Below are positions 1 through 7,620 of a stretch of 9,164 nucleotides of DNA, one piece after another; the stretch's first letter is position 1; the number at the start of each line of letters is the position of its first letter. The position numbers and the translations under genes were made by a program. The notes under the pieces were generated by a model. It saw nothing but the letters and a program-made list of their open reading frames with translations. It was not told where the DNA came from and searched no databases. The stretch spans positions 1 to 9,164 of the forward strand of contig JAMOPB010000356.1 in assembly GCA_027064945.1 (NCBI GenBank). Reading direction: 5' to 3'. The DNA is from Candidatus Cloacimonadota bacterium (lineage in GTDB: Bacteria > Cloacimonadota > Cloacimonadia > Cloacimonadales > TCS61).

Positions 1-1
1 A

Positions 2-169
2 AAACATTTATTCGTAAATATTATTTCCTTATGCGTATTTCCGTTCCTTTCCAAAGACGTTTATACAAAGATTTATAAAATGAATGAAAAAGATTTGGAG
101 TTGTTTTTATCTGAAAGAAAAAAGGAAATTTATGAATTTGTAAAATTTTCAATTCAAAAGGAGTCCTAA
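2..169 (+). CDS. TetR/AcrR-family transcriptional regulator, C-terminal fragment (5' end outside window)
   Basis: A reading frame is open from the first bases of the window to a TAA at 167-169, giving 55 residues without a visible start. The fragment contains LCVFPFLSK, then KMNEKDLELFLSERKKEIYEFV and a short tail. This pattern (hydrophobic 'SLCVFPF', then 'M-x-E-x(4-6)-F-x-ERKKEI-x-F') is, as I remember it, the usual C-terminal end of the ligand-binding domain of TetR/AcrR regulators linked to efflux operons. The DNA-binding domain would lie upstream and cannot be seen. The stop overlaps the next gene's start (TAATG), so the two are probably cotranscribed and translationally coupled. In E. 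coli the TetR-family gene cecR (ybiH) likewise heads the ybhGFSR operon, so this protein probably represses the exporter operon and is relieved by a substrate. The family call is good; ligand and operator are unknown. Confidence 0.72.
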   Translation, partial: KHLFVNIISLCVFPFLSKDVYTKIYKMNEKDLELFLSERKKEIYEFVKFSIQKES

Positions 170-1413
170 TGAAAAAAATATTGTTGATGATATATATATT
201 TACGATTTCACAACTGTTTTCCATTACATTGGAAGATTTGGAAAAATCTTTGGAAGCGAATTATCCAAATTTCAAAAATTCGGATTTATATGATAAAATC
301 ACCGAAATTGAAGAACAGAAAATTTTGAGTTATTTGTTTCCTCAGTTTAGCTTAATCGGCTCATTTTCCGATCAATCGGAAACTATGGAATTACCGATCT
401 CGTCGGCACTTTTTCAAATACCGGAAACAGATACACAAAGAAAGCAGATAGTGCTTAATATCGACCAGATTTTATATGATAGCGGAGTAAATCATCAAAG
501 GCGGGAATTATCCAACCTGAAAATGGAAATAGAAAATGATGAAAATGTTATTAAACTTGAATCGCTTAAAGAAAAATTATTTTCGTTGTATTTTGCCGCT
601 TTATTCCAAAAAGAGAAATTGGAAATTAAACAAAACTTGCTGAATAATCTTAATGAAAGAAAAAAAACAGCCATAAAATCCAAAGAAGTAGGAATTTTAC
701 AGGAGAAGGATATTTACCTTTTAGAAAGTGAGATAATTAAGGTAGAGCAAGATATACTAGAAGCTGAAAGCGGTTTGGCAGATGTTTATAAAAAAATCTC
801 AATTCTAACCGGTGAATCTTTAGCTGTCGGAATAGATTTTGAAAAACCGGAATTTACAGAAAAACATTCTTATAGAAAAGAATATGATTTGTTTAAATCA
901 CGGATTTTGTTATTGGATGAGAATTCTACTCTCTATTCAAAATTAAAGTTACCGAAATTAGTTGCAAATGCTCAAATAGGTTATGGAAATCCCGGTTTAA
1001 ATATTTTTGATAATGAGTGGAATGACTTCTATAAATACAGCATCAATTTTAAGTGGGATATTTGGAATTGGAGAAGATATCATTCTGAACAAGAAATATT
1101 AAAAGTACGCAAGAAAATATTGGAAAATGAGGAATCTGCTTTTTCAAAAAATCTTGAAATGCGAAAGAATGAATCGATAGAAAAGATTAAAAAAATAACG
1201 GCTATGCTGGAAAATGATAGGAAAATTTTAGAATTGAGATTGAAGATTCAAAAGATAACCAATTCTCAATTTGATAATGGAATAGCCACTTCAATAGATG
1301 TGATAGATGATAATACTGCGGTTGCAAATACTCAAATATCTTTGCGATTACGAGAATTACAGCTTCTTTATGAAAAATTGTATAATAAAAAATATATTGG
1401 TGAAATCAGATAA
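169..1413 (+). CDS. TolC-family outer-membrane efflux channel protein
   Basis: This is the outer-membrane exit duct of the export system encoded in this operon; TolC proteins form trimers that span the outer membrane and periplasm. The 414-residue product starts with a signal peptide (MKK followed by a hydrophobic stretch to about residue 18, probable cleavage after LFS). It then shows the two-repeat, largely helical layout of the OEP family. The second repeat ends with a recognisable segment around residues 373-405 (NGIATSIDVIDDNTAVANTQ, then LRLRELQLLYEKL), the usual 'G-x-x-x-x-x-D-V-x-D' site followed by a helix. Charged coiled-coil stretches at about 110-215 and 310-370 fit the periplasmic barrel. 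The length is slightly short for the family. The start at 169 is set by AGGAG at 159-163 inside the end of the tetR gene. The adaptor gene follows after 12 bases. Substrate cannot be deduced. Confidence 0.88.
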   Translation: MKKILLMIYIFTISQLFSITLEDLEKSLEANYPNFKNSDLYDKITEIEEQKILSYLFPQFSLIGSFSDQSETMELPISSALFQIPETDTQRKQIVLNIDQILYDSGVNHQRRELSNLKMEIENDENVIKLESLKEKLFSLYFAALFQKEKLEIKQNLLNNLNERKKTAIKSKEVGILQEKDIYLLESEIIKVEQDILEAESGLADVYKKISILTGESLAVGIDFEKPEFTEKHSYRKEYDLFKSRILLLDENSTLYSKLKLPKLVANAQIGYGNPGLNIFDNEWNDFYKYSINFKWDIWNWRRYHSEQEILKVRKKILENEESAFSKNLEMRKNESIEKIKKITAMLENDRKILELRLKIQKITNSQFDNGIATSIDVIDDNTAVANTQISLRLRELQLLYEKLYNKKYIGEIR

Positions 1414-1425
1414 CTTGGAGGATAA

Positions 1426-2304
1426 ATGAAAAATTATTTATGGATAATTCTTAGCACACTGATCATTTTCGGATGCTCAAATAATAATGATTTAAGTGAT
1501 GCTTATGGAAATTTTGAAGCAGATGAAATTGTGGTTTCTGCAGAATTAAACGGTAAAATTATTGATTTTCCTTTTGAAGAAGGTGATAAAATAGATAAAG
1601 ATGCATTTATCTGCCAGATTGACACTGTTCAGGTTTATCTTCAAAAACAAGAAATTCTTACGAAAATGAATGCTTTGGAAGTTCAGGAAAAGATTATTTT
1701 TTCTCAAATTAAACAAGCTAAATTGGAATTGACCAAGATTCAAAGAGATGTTAATAGATTTGAAGAGTTGGTAAAAAACAATGCAGCTACTCAAAAGCAA
1801 TTTGATGATTTGCTTACAAACAAAAATATTATGAATGAGAAGTTAATGCAGGCTAATTTATCAAAAGAAAAAGTGCAACAAGAAAAGGAAGCGTTAAGAA
1901 TAAATCTCTTAAAAATAAATGATCAATTATCAAAATCAAAGGTTACTTCTCCGATAGCCGGAACTATTTTGAAGAAATACTATAATAATGGTGAATTTAT
2001 TACTATTGGAAGACCGATTTTATCTGTTGCAGATATTGATGAATTGATATTGAAAGCGTATATATCCGGGGACCAACTTTCTAAAATAAAACTGGGTCAA
2101 GAAGTGCAAGTTCTTATAGATGAAGAAAATAAAGAGATGAAGACATATGTTGGGAAAATTAGTTATATTTCTGATAAATCAGAATTTACTCCTAAAATAA
2201 TCCAAACAAAAACAGAAAGAATCTCACAAGTATATGCTATTAAAATCTTAGTAAAAAATGATGGATTATTAAAGATTGGAATGCCGGCGGAAGTGGTTTT
2301 TTGA
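1426..2304 (+). CDS. HlyD/YbhG-type periplasmic adaptor (membrane fusion) lipoprotein
   Basis: The 292-residue adaptor should bridge the ABC permeases and the TolC-type channel. It begins with a lipoprotein signal: hydrophobic residues 5-15 and a lipobox I-F-G-C with Cys17 as the lipidated residue, followed by Ser18 and an Asn-rich linker. Residues 29-66 form the first half of a biotinyl-lipoyl-like domain (YGNFEADEIVVSAELNGKI). Residues about 67-170 form a long charged coiled-coil hairpin. The second lipoyl half follows at about 171-203 (SKVTSPIAGTILKKYYNNGE). A beta-barrel runs to the C terminus, ending in GMPAEVVF, a typical family ending. The closest described relatives in architecture are YbhG and YhiI. 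YbhG itself has a cleavable or anchoring signal rather than this clear lipobox, so membrane attachment by lipid is the distinctive feature. The start is supported by TTGGAGGA at 1415-1422. The next gene follows after 19 bases. Confidence 0.9.
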   Translation: MKNYLWIILSTLIIFGCSNNNDLSDAYGNFEADEIVVSAELNGKIIDFPFEEGDKIDKDAFICQIDTVQVYLQKQEILTKMNALEVQEKIIFSQIKQAKLELTKIQRDVNRFEELVKNNAATQKQFDDLLTNKNIMNEKLMQANLSKEKVQQEKEALRINLLKINDQLSKSKVTSPIAGTILKKYYNNGEFITIGRPILSVADIDELILKAYISGDQLSKIKLGQEVQVLIDEENKEMKTYVGKISYISDKSEFTPKIIQTKTERISQVYAIKILVKNDGLLKIGMPAEVVF

Positions 2305-2323
2305 AAACTGAAAAGGAATTCTG

Positions 2324-3292
2324 ATGAATAAAAAGAATGATATAATTCTTAAAATTGAAAATATTTCTAAAACATTTGATAAGGTTATTGCATTAAATGA
2401 TGTAAATATCTCAATCAAATCGGGTGAGATTTTCGGTTTGATCGGACCTGATGGCGCAGGAAAAACAACCTTGTTTCGAATATTAACCACTTTGCTTTTA
2501 CCCGATAATGGGAAAGCAAGAATGTTGGGTTTGGATGTTGTTTTAGATTATAAATCAATTAGAAAAAAAATCGGATATATGCCGGGAAGATTTTCCTTGT
2601 ATCAAGATTTAACCGTAGAAGAAAATCTAAATTTCTTTGCTTCTGTTTATGGCACTACAATAGACGAAAACTACGATTTGATAAAAGATATCTACAAACA
2701 GATTGAGCCGTTTAAGAATAGAAGAGCCGGCGCGCTTTCCGGTGGTATGAAACAGAAATTAGCACTTTCCTGTGCCTTAATTCATAAACCTGAAATCTTA
2801 TTTTTGGATGAACCGACAACCGGAGTGGATGCTGTCTCCAGAAAAGAATTTTGGGAGATGCTTTCCAAATTAAAGCAAAACGGACTTACAATTTTGGTTT
2901 CTACTCCATATATGGATGAGGCTTCTTTGTGCGATAGAGTAGCTTTGATCTATGAAGGGAATATATTGGAAATAGAATCTCCACAAAAAATTGTAGAAAA
3001 TCATAAAGAGAATATTTTGGCAATTTTGGCAAAAAAAAGGTATAAATTGATAAAAGATCTTAATGAATTTTATGATGTAGAAACAGTTTTCACTTTTGGC
3101 GAGAATTTGCATTTTACTTCCAAATCTAATAAATGTGATGATAAGTATTTTTCTGAAATAAGAACTTTTTTAGAAAATAGGGGACATGAAGAAATCTTTA
3201 TCTCAAAAGCTAAAATTACTATCGAAGATTGCTTTATGAGCTTGATGAATAAACAATCAAAGAAATCAGATACTTTGAAAAGCGAGCAATAA
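2324..3292 (+). CDS. ABC transporter ATP-binding protein, equivalent to the N-terminal half of YbhF
   Basis: This is a cytoplasmic ATPase of 322 residues that should power the two ABC-2 permeases. Visible motifs are Walker A GPDGAGKTT (41-49), signature LSGGM (138-142), Walker B with catalytic Glu ILFLDE (158-163) and D-loop GVD (167-169). Two catalytic positions are abnormal. The Q-loop reads YMPGRFSLY, with Gly88 where Gln is expected. The switch-His segment reads VSTPYMDEA, with Pro195 in place of His. The Walker A 'GPDGAGKTT' and the extra C-terminal stretch of about 90 residues (230-322) resemble the N-terminal half and linker of E. coli YbhF, whose first ATPase also lacks the switch His as I recall. 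AAAGGAA at 2312-2318 supports the start. The stop TAA is immediately followed, in the same frame, by the ATG of the second ATPase, so one codon separates the two proteins. Confidence 0.92.
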   Translation: MNKKNDIILKIENISKTFDKVIALNDVNISIKSGEIFGLIGPDGAGKTTLFRILTTLLLPDNGKARMLGLDVVLDYKSIRKKIGYMPGRFSLYQDLTVEENLNFFASVYGTTIDENYDLIKDIYKQIEPFKNRRAGALSGGMKQKLALSCALIHKPEILFLDEPTTGVDAVSRKEFWEMLSKLKQNGLTILVSTPYMDEASLCDRVALIYEGNILEIESPQKIVENHKENILAILAKKRYKLIKDLNEFYDVETVFTFGENLHFTSKSNKCDDKYFSEIRTFLENRGHEEIFISKAKITIEDCFMSLMNKQSKKSDTLKSEQ

Positions 3293-4012
3293 ATGAAAAT
3301 AATCCAAGTAAAAAATTTAGTTAAGAAGTTTGGAAGTTTTACAGCAGTTGATAATATTGATTTTGAAGTTTCTCAAGGAGAAATATTTGGATTTTTGGGA
3401 GCAAATGGAGCCGGGAAAACTACAGCAATTAAAATGTTATGCGGTTTACTTTCTCCAACTTCAGGAGAAGCGAAAATTGCCGGATACGATATTTATAAGC
3501 AACAAGAAGAGATAAAACACAGTATTGGCTATATGAGCCAGAAATTCTCACTCTATGAAGATTTGACAATAGTAGAAAATCTAAAACTTTATGGTGGGAT
3601 TTATAAACTTTCCAATAAAGAAATTAAAGATAAAACAGCCAAATTGGTAGATAGATTGCAATTGCAAAATGTCAAAAATAAATTAGTTAAAACTATTCCA
3701 TTGGGTTGGAAACAAAAATTAGCTTTTTCAACTGCTATTTTTCATGATCCGAAAATTGTATTTTTGGATGAACCAACCGGGGGAGTAGATCCTATTACAA
3801 GAAGACAGTTTTGGAATTTGATTTATGAAGCTGCTGATAAAGGAATTACAGTATTTGTAACAACGCATTATATGGATGAAGCGGAATATTGCGATAGAGT
3901 TTCCATAATGGTAGATGGAAGAATAGATGCGCTTGATACGCCAAAAATGCTAAAAAAGAATTTTAATGCTGAATCGATGGATGATGTTTTCCTGAAGCTG
4001 GCGAGAGGTTAG
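3293..4012 (+). CDS. ABC transporter ATP-binding protein, equivalent to the C-terminal half of YbhF
   Basis: This second ATPase has 239 residues, the usual length of a single ABC domain. It carries Walker A GANGAGKTT (36-44), Q-loop Gln83 (YMSQKFSLY), Walker B IVFLDE (155-160) and switch His192 (VTTHYMDEAE). The ABC signature is degenerate: aligned on the following KQKLA, the place of LSGGM in its partner is taken by IPLGW (135-139). E. coli YbhF has a similar 'PLGFKQ' in its second half, so this is probably a family trait and not decay. The protein should pair with the preceding ATPase as a heterodimer under the two permeases. Only a weak ribosome-binding sequence (AGCGAG) precedes the start, which directly abuts the upstream TAA, so translation probably depends on terminating ribosomes. 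The permease gene begins one base after the stop codon. Confidence 0.92.
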   Translation: MKIIQVKNLVKKFGSFTAVDNIDFEVSQGEIFGFLGANGAGKTTAIKMLCGLLSPTSGEAKIAGYDIYKQQEEIKHSIGYMSQKFSLYEDLTIVENLKLYGGIYKLSNKEIKDKTAKLVDRLQLQNVKNKLVKTIPLGWKQKLAFSTAIFHDPKIVFLDEPTGGVDPITRRQFWNLIYEAADKGITVFVTTHYMDEAEYCDRVSIMVDGRIDALDTPKMLKKNFNAESMDDVFLKLARG

Positions 4013-4013
4013 A

Positions 4014-5108
4014 ATGAATGAATTTATAGCTTTTGTTAAAAAAGAATTTTTGCATATTATCCGAGATAAAAGAAGTCTCTTGATTCTTTTTGCGATACCG
4101 ATAATTCAGCTATTGCTTTTTGGATTTGCCTTAAGGAATGAAGTAAAAGATATTCCCATCGGAATTTTGAATCATTCTCAAGATGAAACTACTACAAGAT
4201 TATTACATAAAATTGAATCATCGGGATATTTTAGGATAATAAAAGTTTTTTCAAATGAAACAGAATTTGATGATGAATTTAAGAAGGGAAAGCTGAAAGA
4301 AGTTATTGTCTTTGATAAAGATTTTTCAAAAAATCTTAGATTGAACAAAGAAGCAAAAGTTCAACTTGTTATTGATAGTTCCGATCCGAATTATGCACGC
4401 CAAGTTAAAAACTATACAGAATCAATTTTTAATAATTTCCTAGAAGAATATTATATTCAAGAACCACTTTTTGATGTTAGTTTAAGATTATTTTATAATC
4501 CTGAATTAAAATCTGTATTCATGTTTATACCCGGTTTAACTGCGATGATATTGATGCTGTTATCTGCTTTTATGACAAGTATTTCCATTACACGTGAGAA
4601 AGAACTCGGAACGATGGAGATTCTTTTGGTTTCGCCACTTTCTCCTATACAAATCATTTTAGGGAAAGTGGTTCCCTACATAGTGCTTTCATTTATAAAT
4701 GCAATTGTTATAATGCTTTTTTCCATTTTTGTTTTTGGAATGCCTGTTTCAGGTAGCTTTGTGTTATTGATTTTTGCAAGTTCAATTTTTATTGCTTCTG
4801 CTCTTTCATTAGGCTTGTTATTTTCTAGTATTGCAGAAACGCAGCAGGTGGCAATGTTAATGTCATTAGTTATGTTGATGCTTCCTACAATTCTTCTATC
4901 AGATTTTGTTTTCCCTATTAAAAGTATGCCGTTAATTTTACAATGGCTTTCGGATATAGTTCCCGCAAAATGGTTTGTGCTAATATTAAAAGGGATAATG
5001 TTAAAAGGTTTAGGCTTTTTTGATTTGATAAAAGAATTAGCGATTTTATCATCAATGACGATTTTTCTTTTGATTGTAAGTCTAAAGAAATTTAAAATAC
5101 GACTTTGA
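4014..5108 (+). CDS. ABC-2 type permease, YbhS-like
   Basis: This 364-residue inner-membrane protein forms half of the translocation pathway. It begins with the family's amphipathic lead-in, FVKKEFLHIIRDKRSL (7-22), followed by a first membrane helix at about 21-40. A large extracytoplasmic domain follows at about 41-168. Five further helices lie at roughly 170-191, 218-243, 247-270, 277-300 and 341-357. The cytoplasmic loop REKELGTMEILLVSPLSP (194-211) is the hallmark of the ABC2_membrane_3 group and probably contacts the ATPases. The start is preceded by GAGAGG at 4003-4008 and lies one base after the upstream stop, indicating tight coupling. The second permease starts 7 bases downstream. 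The pair of adjacent paralogous permeases corresponds to YbhS and YbhR; the assignment as the YbhS member rests on gene order. In E. coli this transporter has been linked to drug (tetracycline) export; substrate here is unknown. Confidence 0.9.
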   Translation: MNEFIAFVKKEFLHIIRDKRSLLILFAIPIIQLLLFGFALRNEVKDIPIGILNHSQDETTTRLLHKIESSGYFRIIKVFSNETEFDDEFKKGKLKEVIVFDKDFSKNLRLNKEAKVQLVIDSSDPNYARQVKNYTESIFNNFLEEYYIQEPLFDVSLRLFYNPELKSVFMFIPGLTAMILMLLSAFMTSISITREKELGTMEILLVSPLSPIQIILGKVVPYIVLSFINAIVIMLFSIFVFGMPVSGSFVLLIFASSIFIASALSLGLLFSSIAETQQVAMLMSLVMLMLPTILLSDFVFPIKSMPLILQWLSDIVPAKWFVLILKGIMLKGLGFFDLIKELAILSSMTIFLLIVSLKKFKIRL

Positions 5109-5115
5109 GGTAAAT

Positions 5116-6231
5116 ATGCGAACAATATTATTTTTAATTCAGAAAGAATTCAAACAAATTATACGGAATAGAGCGTTGATTCCAATCATATTTTTTATGC
5201 CATTGTTTCAAATTATAGTTTTAGGAAATGCAGCTACTTATGATATTAAGGACATACATTTTACGGTATTGGATAATGATAACTCTTCCATATCTAATGA
5301 AATAGTATATAAATTATCTCATAACAAATATTTCACATATAATTCTAATGTGCTTACAAAAGAAGAAGCTATATCAGATTTGGAAAAGGATAATGCTGAT
5401 TTTATTTTTGTGATTGATAAAGATTTTGAAAAAGATATTAAAAAAGGATTTCAAGGAAAAATTCAGATAATAATCGATGCTGTAGATGGTGCAGCCTCCG
5501 GAATAATAATTTCTTATATAAATGAGATTCTTAAAGATGTTCAGTTTTCTATCAATGAAGAACAATTGGAAATGAAACGTGATGGGGTGGGAATAAATTC
5601 TATTGAAAGAAATTGGTATAATGAATATCTAAATTACAAATGGTTCATGGTTCCGGGAATTTTGGTTTTTTTGGTAACAATGATTGGTGTTTTTGTAAAT
5701 TCAATGAATATTGCTCGTGAAAAGGAAATTGGAACGATTGATCAACTGAATGTTACTCCTATAACAAAAACACATTTTATAGCAGGAAAATTAATTCCTA
5801 TGATGATAATTGCTCTTCTTGAATTAACCTTCGGATTGATTATTTCCAAATATATTTTTGGTGTTCCGATTGTTGGGAGTTTAGGTGTTATCTATCTATT
5901 TGCGGTAGTTTACCTTGTTATTATGCTTTCGATCGGATTGATAATTTCTTCACGTTCCGATACACAGCAACAGGCAATGTTTGTTGCCTATTTTCTTATT
6001 ATGATATTCTTGTTTTTATCAGGTTTATTTACTCCGATTGCAAGTATGCCGAATTGGGCACAATTGCTTACCAAATTGATTCCGATATCATATTTTATCG
6101 AAGTTTTGAGAAACACAATGTTAAAAGGTTCAACATTTTTTGATCAAATACATAGTTTTTTAATATTGTTGATCTATGCTTTTCTCACTTTCTTTTATGC
6201 GATCTGGAATTATAAGAAGATGAGTGATTAG
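5116..6231 (+). CDS. ABC-2 type permease, YbhR-like
   Basis: This second permease of the heterodimeric channel has 371 residues and the same layout as its neighbour. It has a lead-in IQKEFKQIIRNRALIPIIFF with the first helix at about 21-38 and an extracytoplasmic domain at about 40-176. Five helices follow at about 177-196, 222-247, 254-277, 285-305 and 345-365. The loop REKEIGTIDQLNVTPI (201-216) matches REKELGTMEILLVSPL of the partner, and 'SDTQQQAMF' matches 'AETQQVAML', so the two genes are paralogues from an old duplication. The N-terminal segment includes MPLFQIIVLGNAATYDIKDI, as is usual for YbhR-type proteins. GAGG at 5107-5110, overlapping the upstream stop codon, precedes the ATG. 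It is the last gene of the operon: a hairpin terminator follows within a few bases. Confidence 0.9.
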   Translation: MRTILFLIQKEFKQIIRNRALIPIIFFMPLFQIIVLGNAATYDIKDIHFTVLDNDNSSISNEIVYKLSHNKYFTYNSNVLTKEEAISDLEKDNADFIFVIDKDFEKDIKKGFQGKIQIIIDAVDGAASGIIISYINEILKDVQFSINEEQLEMKRDGVGINSIERNWYNEYLNYKWFMVPGILVFLVTMIGVFVNSMNIAREKEIGTIDQLNVTPITKTHFIAGKLIPMMIIALLELTFGLIISKYIFGVPIVGSLGVIYLFAVVYLVIMLSIGLIISSRSDTQQQAMFVAYFLIMIFLFLSGLFTPIASMPNWAQLLTKLIPISYFIEVLRNTMLKGSTFFDQIHSFLILLIYAFLTFFYAIWNYKKMSD

Positions 6232-6233
6232 AT

Positions 6234-6271
6234 AAAAAAAAAGACTGCCTTTTTTTTAGACAGTCTTTTTT
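6234..6271 (+). terminator. Rho-independent terminator of the efflux operon, probably bidirectional
   Basis: Just after the last permease stop, an A-run leads into GACTG (6243-6247), a 13-base T-rich loop, then CAGTC (6261-6265) and a run of six T. With the flanking A and T tracts the stem extends to about 11 pairs. The A-run on the left becomes a T-run on the other strand, so it could also stop transcription arriving from the convergent minus-strand genes. Confidence 0.85.
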
Positions 6272-6357
6272 ATTAAAACGTATTTATTTAATCTTTATTT
6301 GAACAAATTGGGATGAACTTTTTTTTTATGAGTTTTGTATTTAATTTCCAATCTCCT

Positions 6358-6382
6358 AAAAAAAATGTATTATAAATAATAC
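6358..6382 (-). terminator. Probable terminator of the DUF438-hemerythrin-PAS gene
   Basis: Read on the minus strand, a perfect 6-bp inverted repeat GTATTA/TAATAC with a 4-base loop (6382-6367) starts at the last base of the stop codon. It is followed, after AT, by eight T (complement of 6358-6365). The stem has only one G-C pair, so it is weak by itself; the T-run and its position are the main support. The stronger bidirectional hairpin further downstream may serve as backup. Confidence 0.5.
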
Positions 6383-7602
6383 TATTCCCAATCTAACAAT
6401 CTTTTCTCATCATCCATCTTGCTGATTTCGGTAATATCTTCGCCAACTTCCAGTATTCCTTTGTATTCTCCGGCATCATTTCGCATTGCAAAATATCTGA
6501 TAAGAATATATTTTCCTCTCATCTTGATTCTGAAGTCAGCAACATCTCTATCACCTTTTTTGAATTTTTCAATTATTTTTTCTACAATGTGTACGCTTTC
6601 AGGTGGATGACAATTTCTTACATCCCTTCCTACAATTGCGGGAGAGCGTGGGAAAAATCTATCTTTTGCTCTACTAAAATAACGTACTTTGTCGTTTTCA
6701 TCAACAAAGGTTATATCAACAGGTAAATGGTTAAAAGCAAGTAGAACTTGTTCATAACTTAAGTTTCCGGTTTCTGTTCGGAACCCAAGATCTTGTTCTC
6801 CAAAATCGTTTGTTGCTTGTCGTTCTTTTTTATGTTTTTCTTTCTTCTTTGGTTTTTCGATAAATGGGAATGGATATTCAAAACTTTGATTGTACATATC
6901 TATCCATTCATCTTCATTCACGGTTTCTGTTGCAACCGGGAAGATTATCAGATCTTCTTTTTGTACCATTCCAAAAACTAAGAAGTAATATTCACCCAGC
7001 TTTCTATTAAAATCTTCCCACTTGGAATCCGGATTTTCCAACATTGCTATAATTGATTTCAGGCTTTTTCGGATATCATCATGTAATGACCACATAACGT
7101 TGAGTGGGCGGTAGCTTTCCCATTTTTTTTCAAGATAAGGGAAAAGTATATTTTCTTTTTTTACATAATGTGTTTCAAATTCTGTTAGTTCTTTAAAGAG
7201 AGGTAGTAGTTCCTTCTGCATTTCAGGAAAATGATCGTTTTCTTTACCTCTGTATTTTTTTAAGATTTTCTTAATTTGATTTAATTTAAAGATTAATGCT
7301 TGGTTTTCCAACGTTAAATGATATAGGAATGTGTCTTCTACAGGTTTTTCCCATGGATATTTTTCAAGGCTGCTATAGAACACATTAAGCACTTTTTCCA
7401 CATCTTTCTTGATTGCTTTGGGTTTGATTCCCATCTGCATTTGCTTATCTTCGAGTGCAAGCATATCATAAGGTGTAACATGATCTATTGCATTCTTGTA
7501 TCTTTCTAATAGTATTTTGCCATCTTCACCATTCATAATGCCTAGTGAGAAAGCAAGAAGGTCTTTTACTCTGTTCTCACTGTTATTAATAAATTCAGAC
7601 AT
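6382..7602 (-). CDS. DUF438 - hemerythrin HHE - PAS domain protein
   Basis: This is a soluble 406-residue sensor-like protein. Residues about 8-85 match the DUF438 domain (RVKDLLAFSLGIMNGEDGKI, then HVTPYDMLALEDKQMQMG). Residues about 90-228 form a hemerythrin-like four-helix domain with candidate iron ligands His95, His145, Glu150, His174 and Glu216 (in THYVKKENILFPYLE, WSLHDDIRKS and MVQKEDLIIFP). After a Lys-rich linker (250-262), a PAS domain spans about 283-393. It contains the family motif GRDVRNCHPPESVHIVE (325-341) and ends EVGEDITE. The three-domain order is a known family found mainly in anaerobes, presumed to sense O2, NO or redox state; its biochemical role is not established. No output domain (kinase, cyclase, HTH) is present, so it probably acts through a partner. 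AGGAG at 7615-7611, eight bases before the ATG, supports the start. The upstream gene on the same strand is a PAS histidine kinase. Confidence 0.9.
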   Translation of the reverse strand: MSEFINNSENRVKDLLAFSLGIMNGEDGKILLERYKNAIDHVTPYDMLALEDKQMQMGIKPKAIKKDVEKVLNVFYSSLEKYPWEKPVEDTFLYHLTLENQALIFKLNQIKKILKKYRGKENDHFPEMQKELLPLFKELTEFETHYVKKENILFPYLEKKWESYRPLNVMWSLHDDIRKSLKSIIAMLENPDSKWEDFNRKLGEYYFLVFGMVQKEDLIIFPVATETVNEDEWIDMYNQSFEYPFPFIEKPKKKEKHKKERQATNDFGEQDLGFRTETGNLSYEQVLLAFNHLPVDITFVDENDKVRYFSRAKDRFFPRSPAIVGRDVRNCHPPESVHIVEKIIEKFKKGDRDVADFRIKMRGKYILIRYFAMRNDAGEYKGILEVGEDITEISKMDDEKRLLDWE

Positions 7603-7620
7603 AATCTCATCTCCTTTAAT

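Noticed and set aside
21..224. 67-codon minus-strand frame at the left edge
   Set aside because: It lies across the regulator end and the start of the TolC gene, is rich in Phe/Ile/Lys as expected of antisense AT-rich DNA, and has no domain signal.
3293..4012. Decay of the second ATPase because of its broken signature
   Set aside because: All other motifs are intact, the frame is full length, and YbhF's second half has a similar sequence at this position, so it looks like a conserved specialisation.
4676..5125. 149-codon open frame on the minus strand inside the first permease gene
   Set aside because: It is fully antisense to a well-supported ABC-2 permease, has no recognisable domain, and its content reflects the reverse complement of membrane-helix codons.
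6272..6357. Small gene or RNA in the convergent junction
   Set aside because: The stretch between the two hairpins is short, AT-rich and shows no start with a ribosome-binding site and no further stable hairpin.
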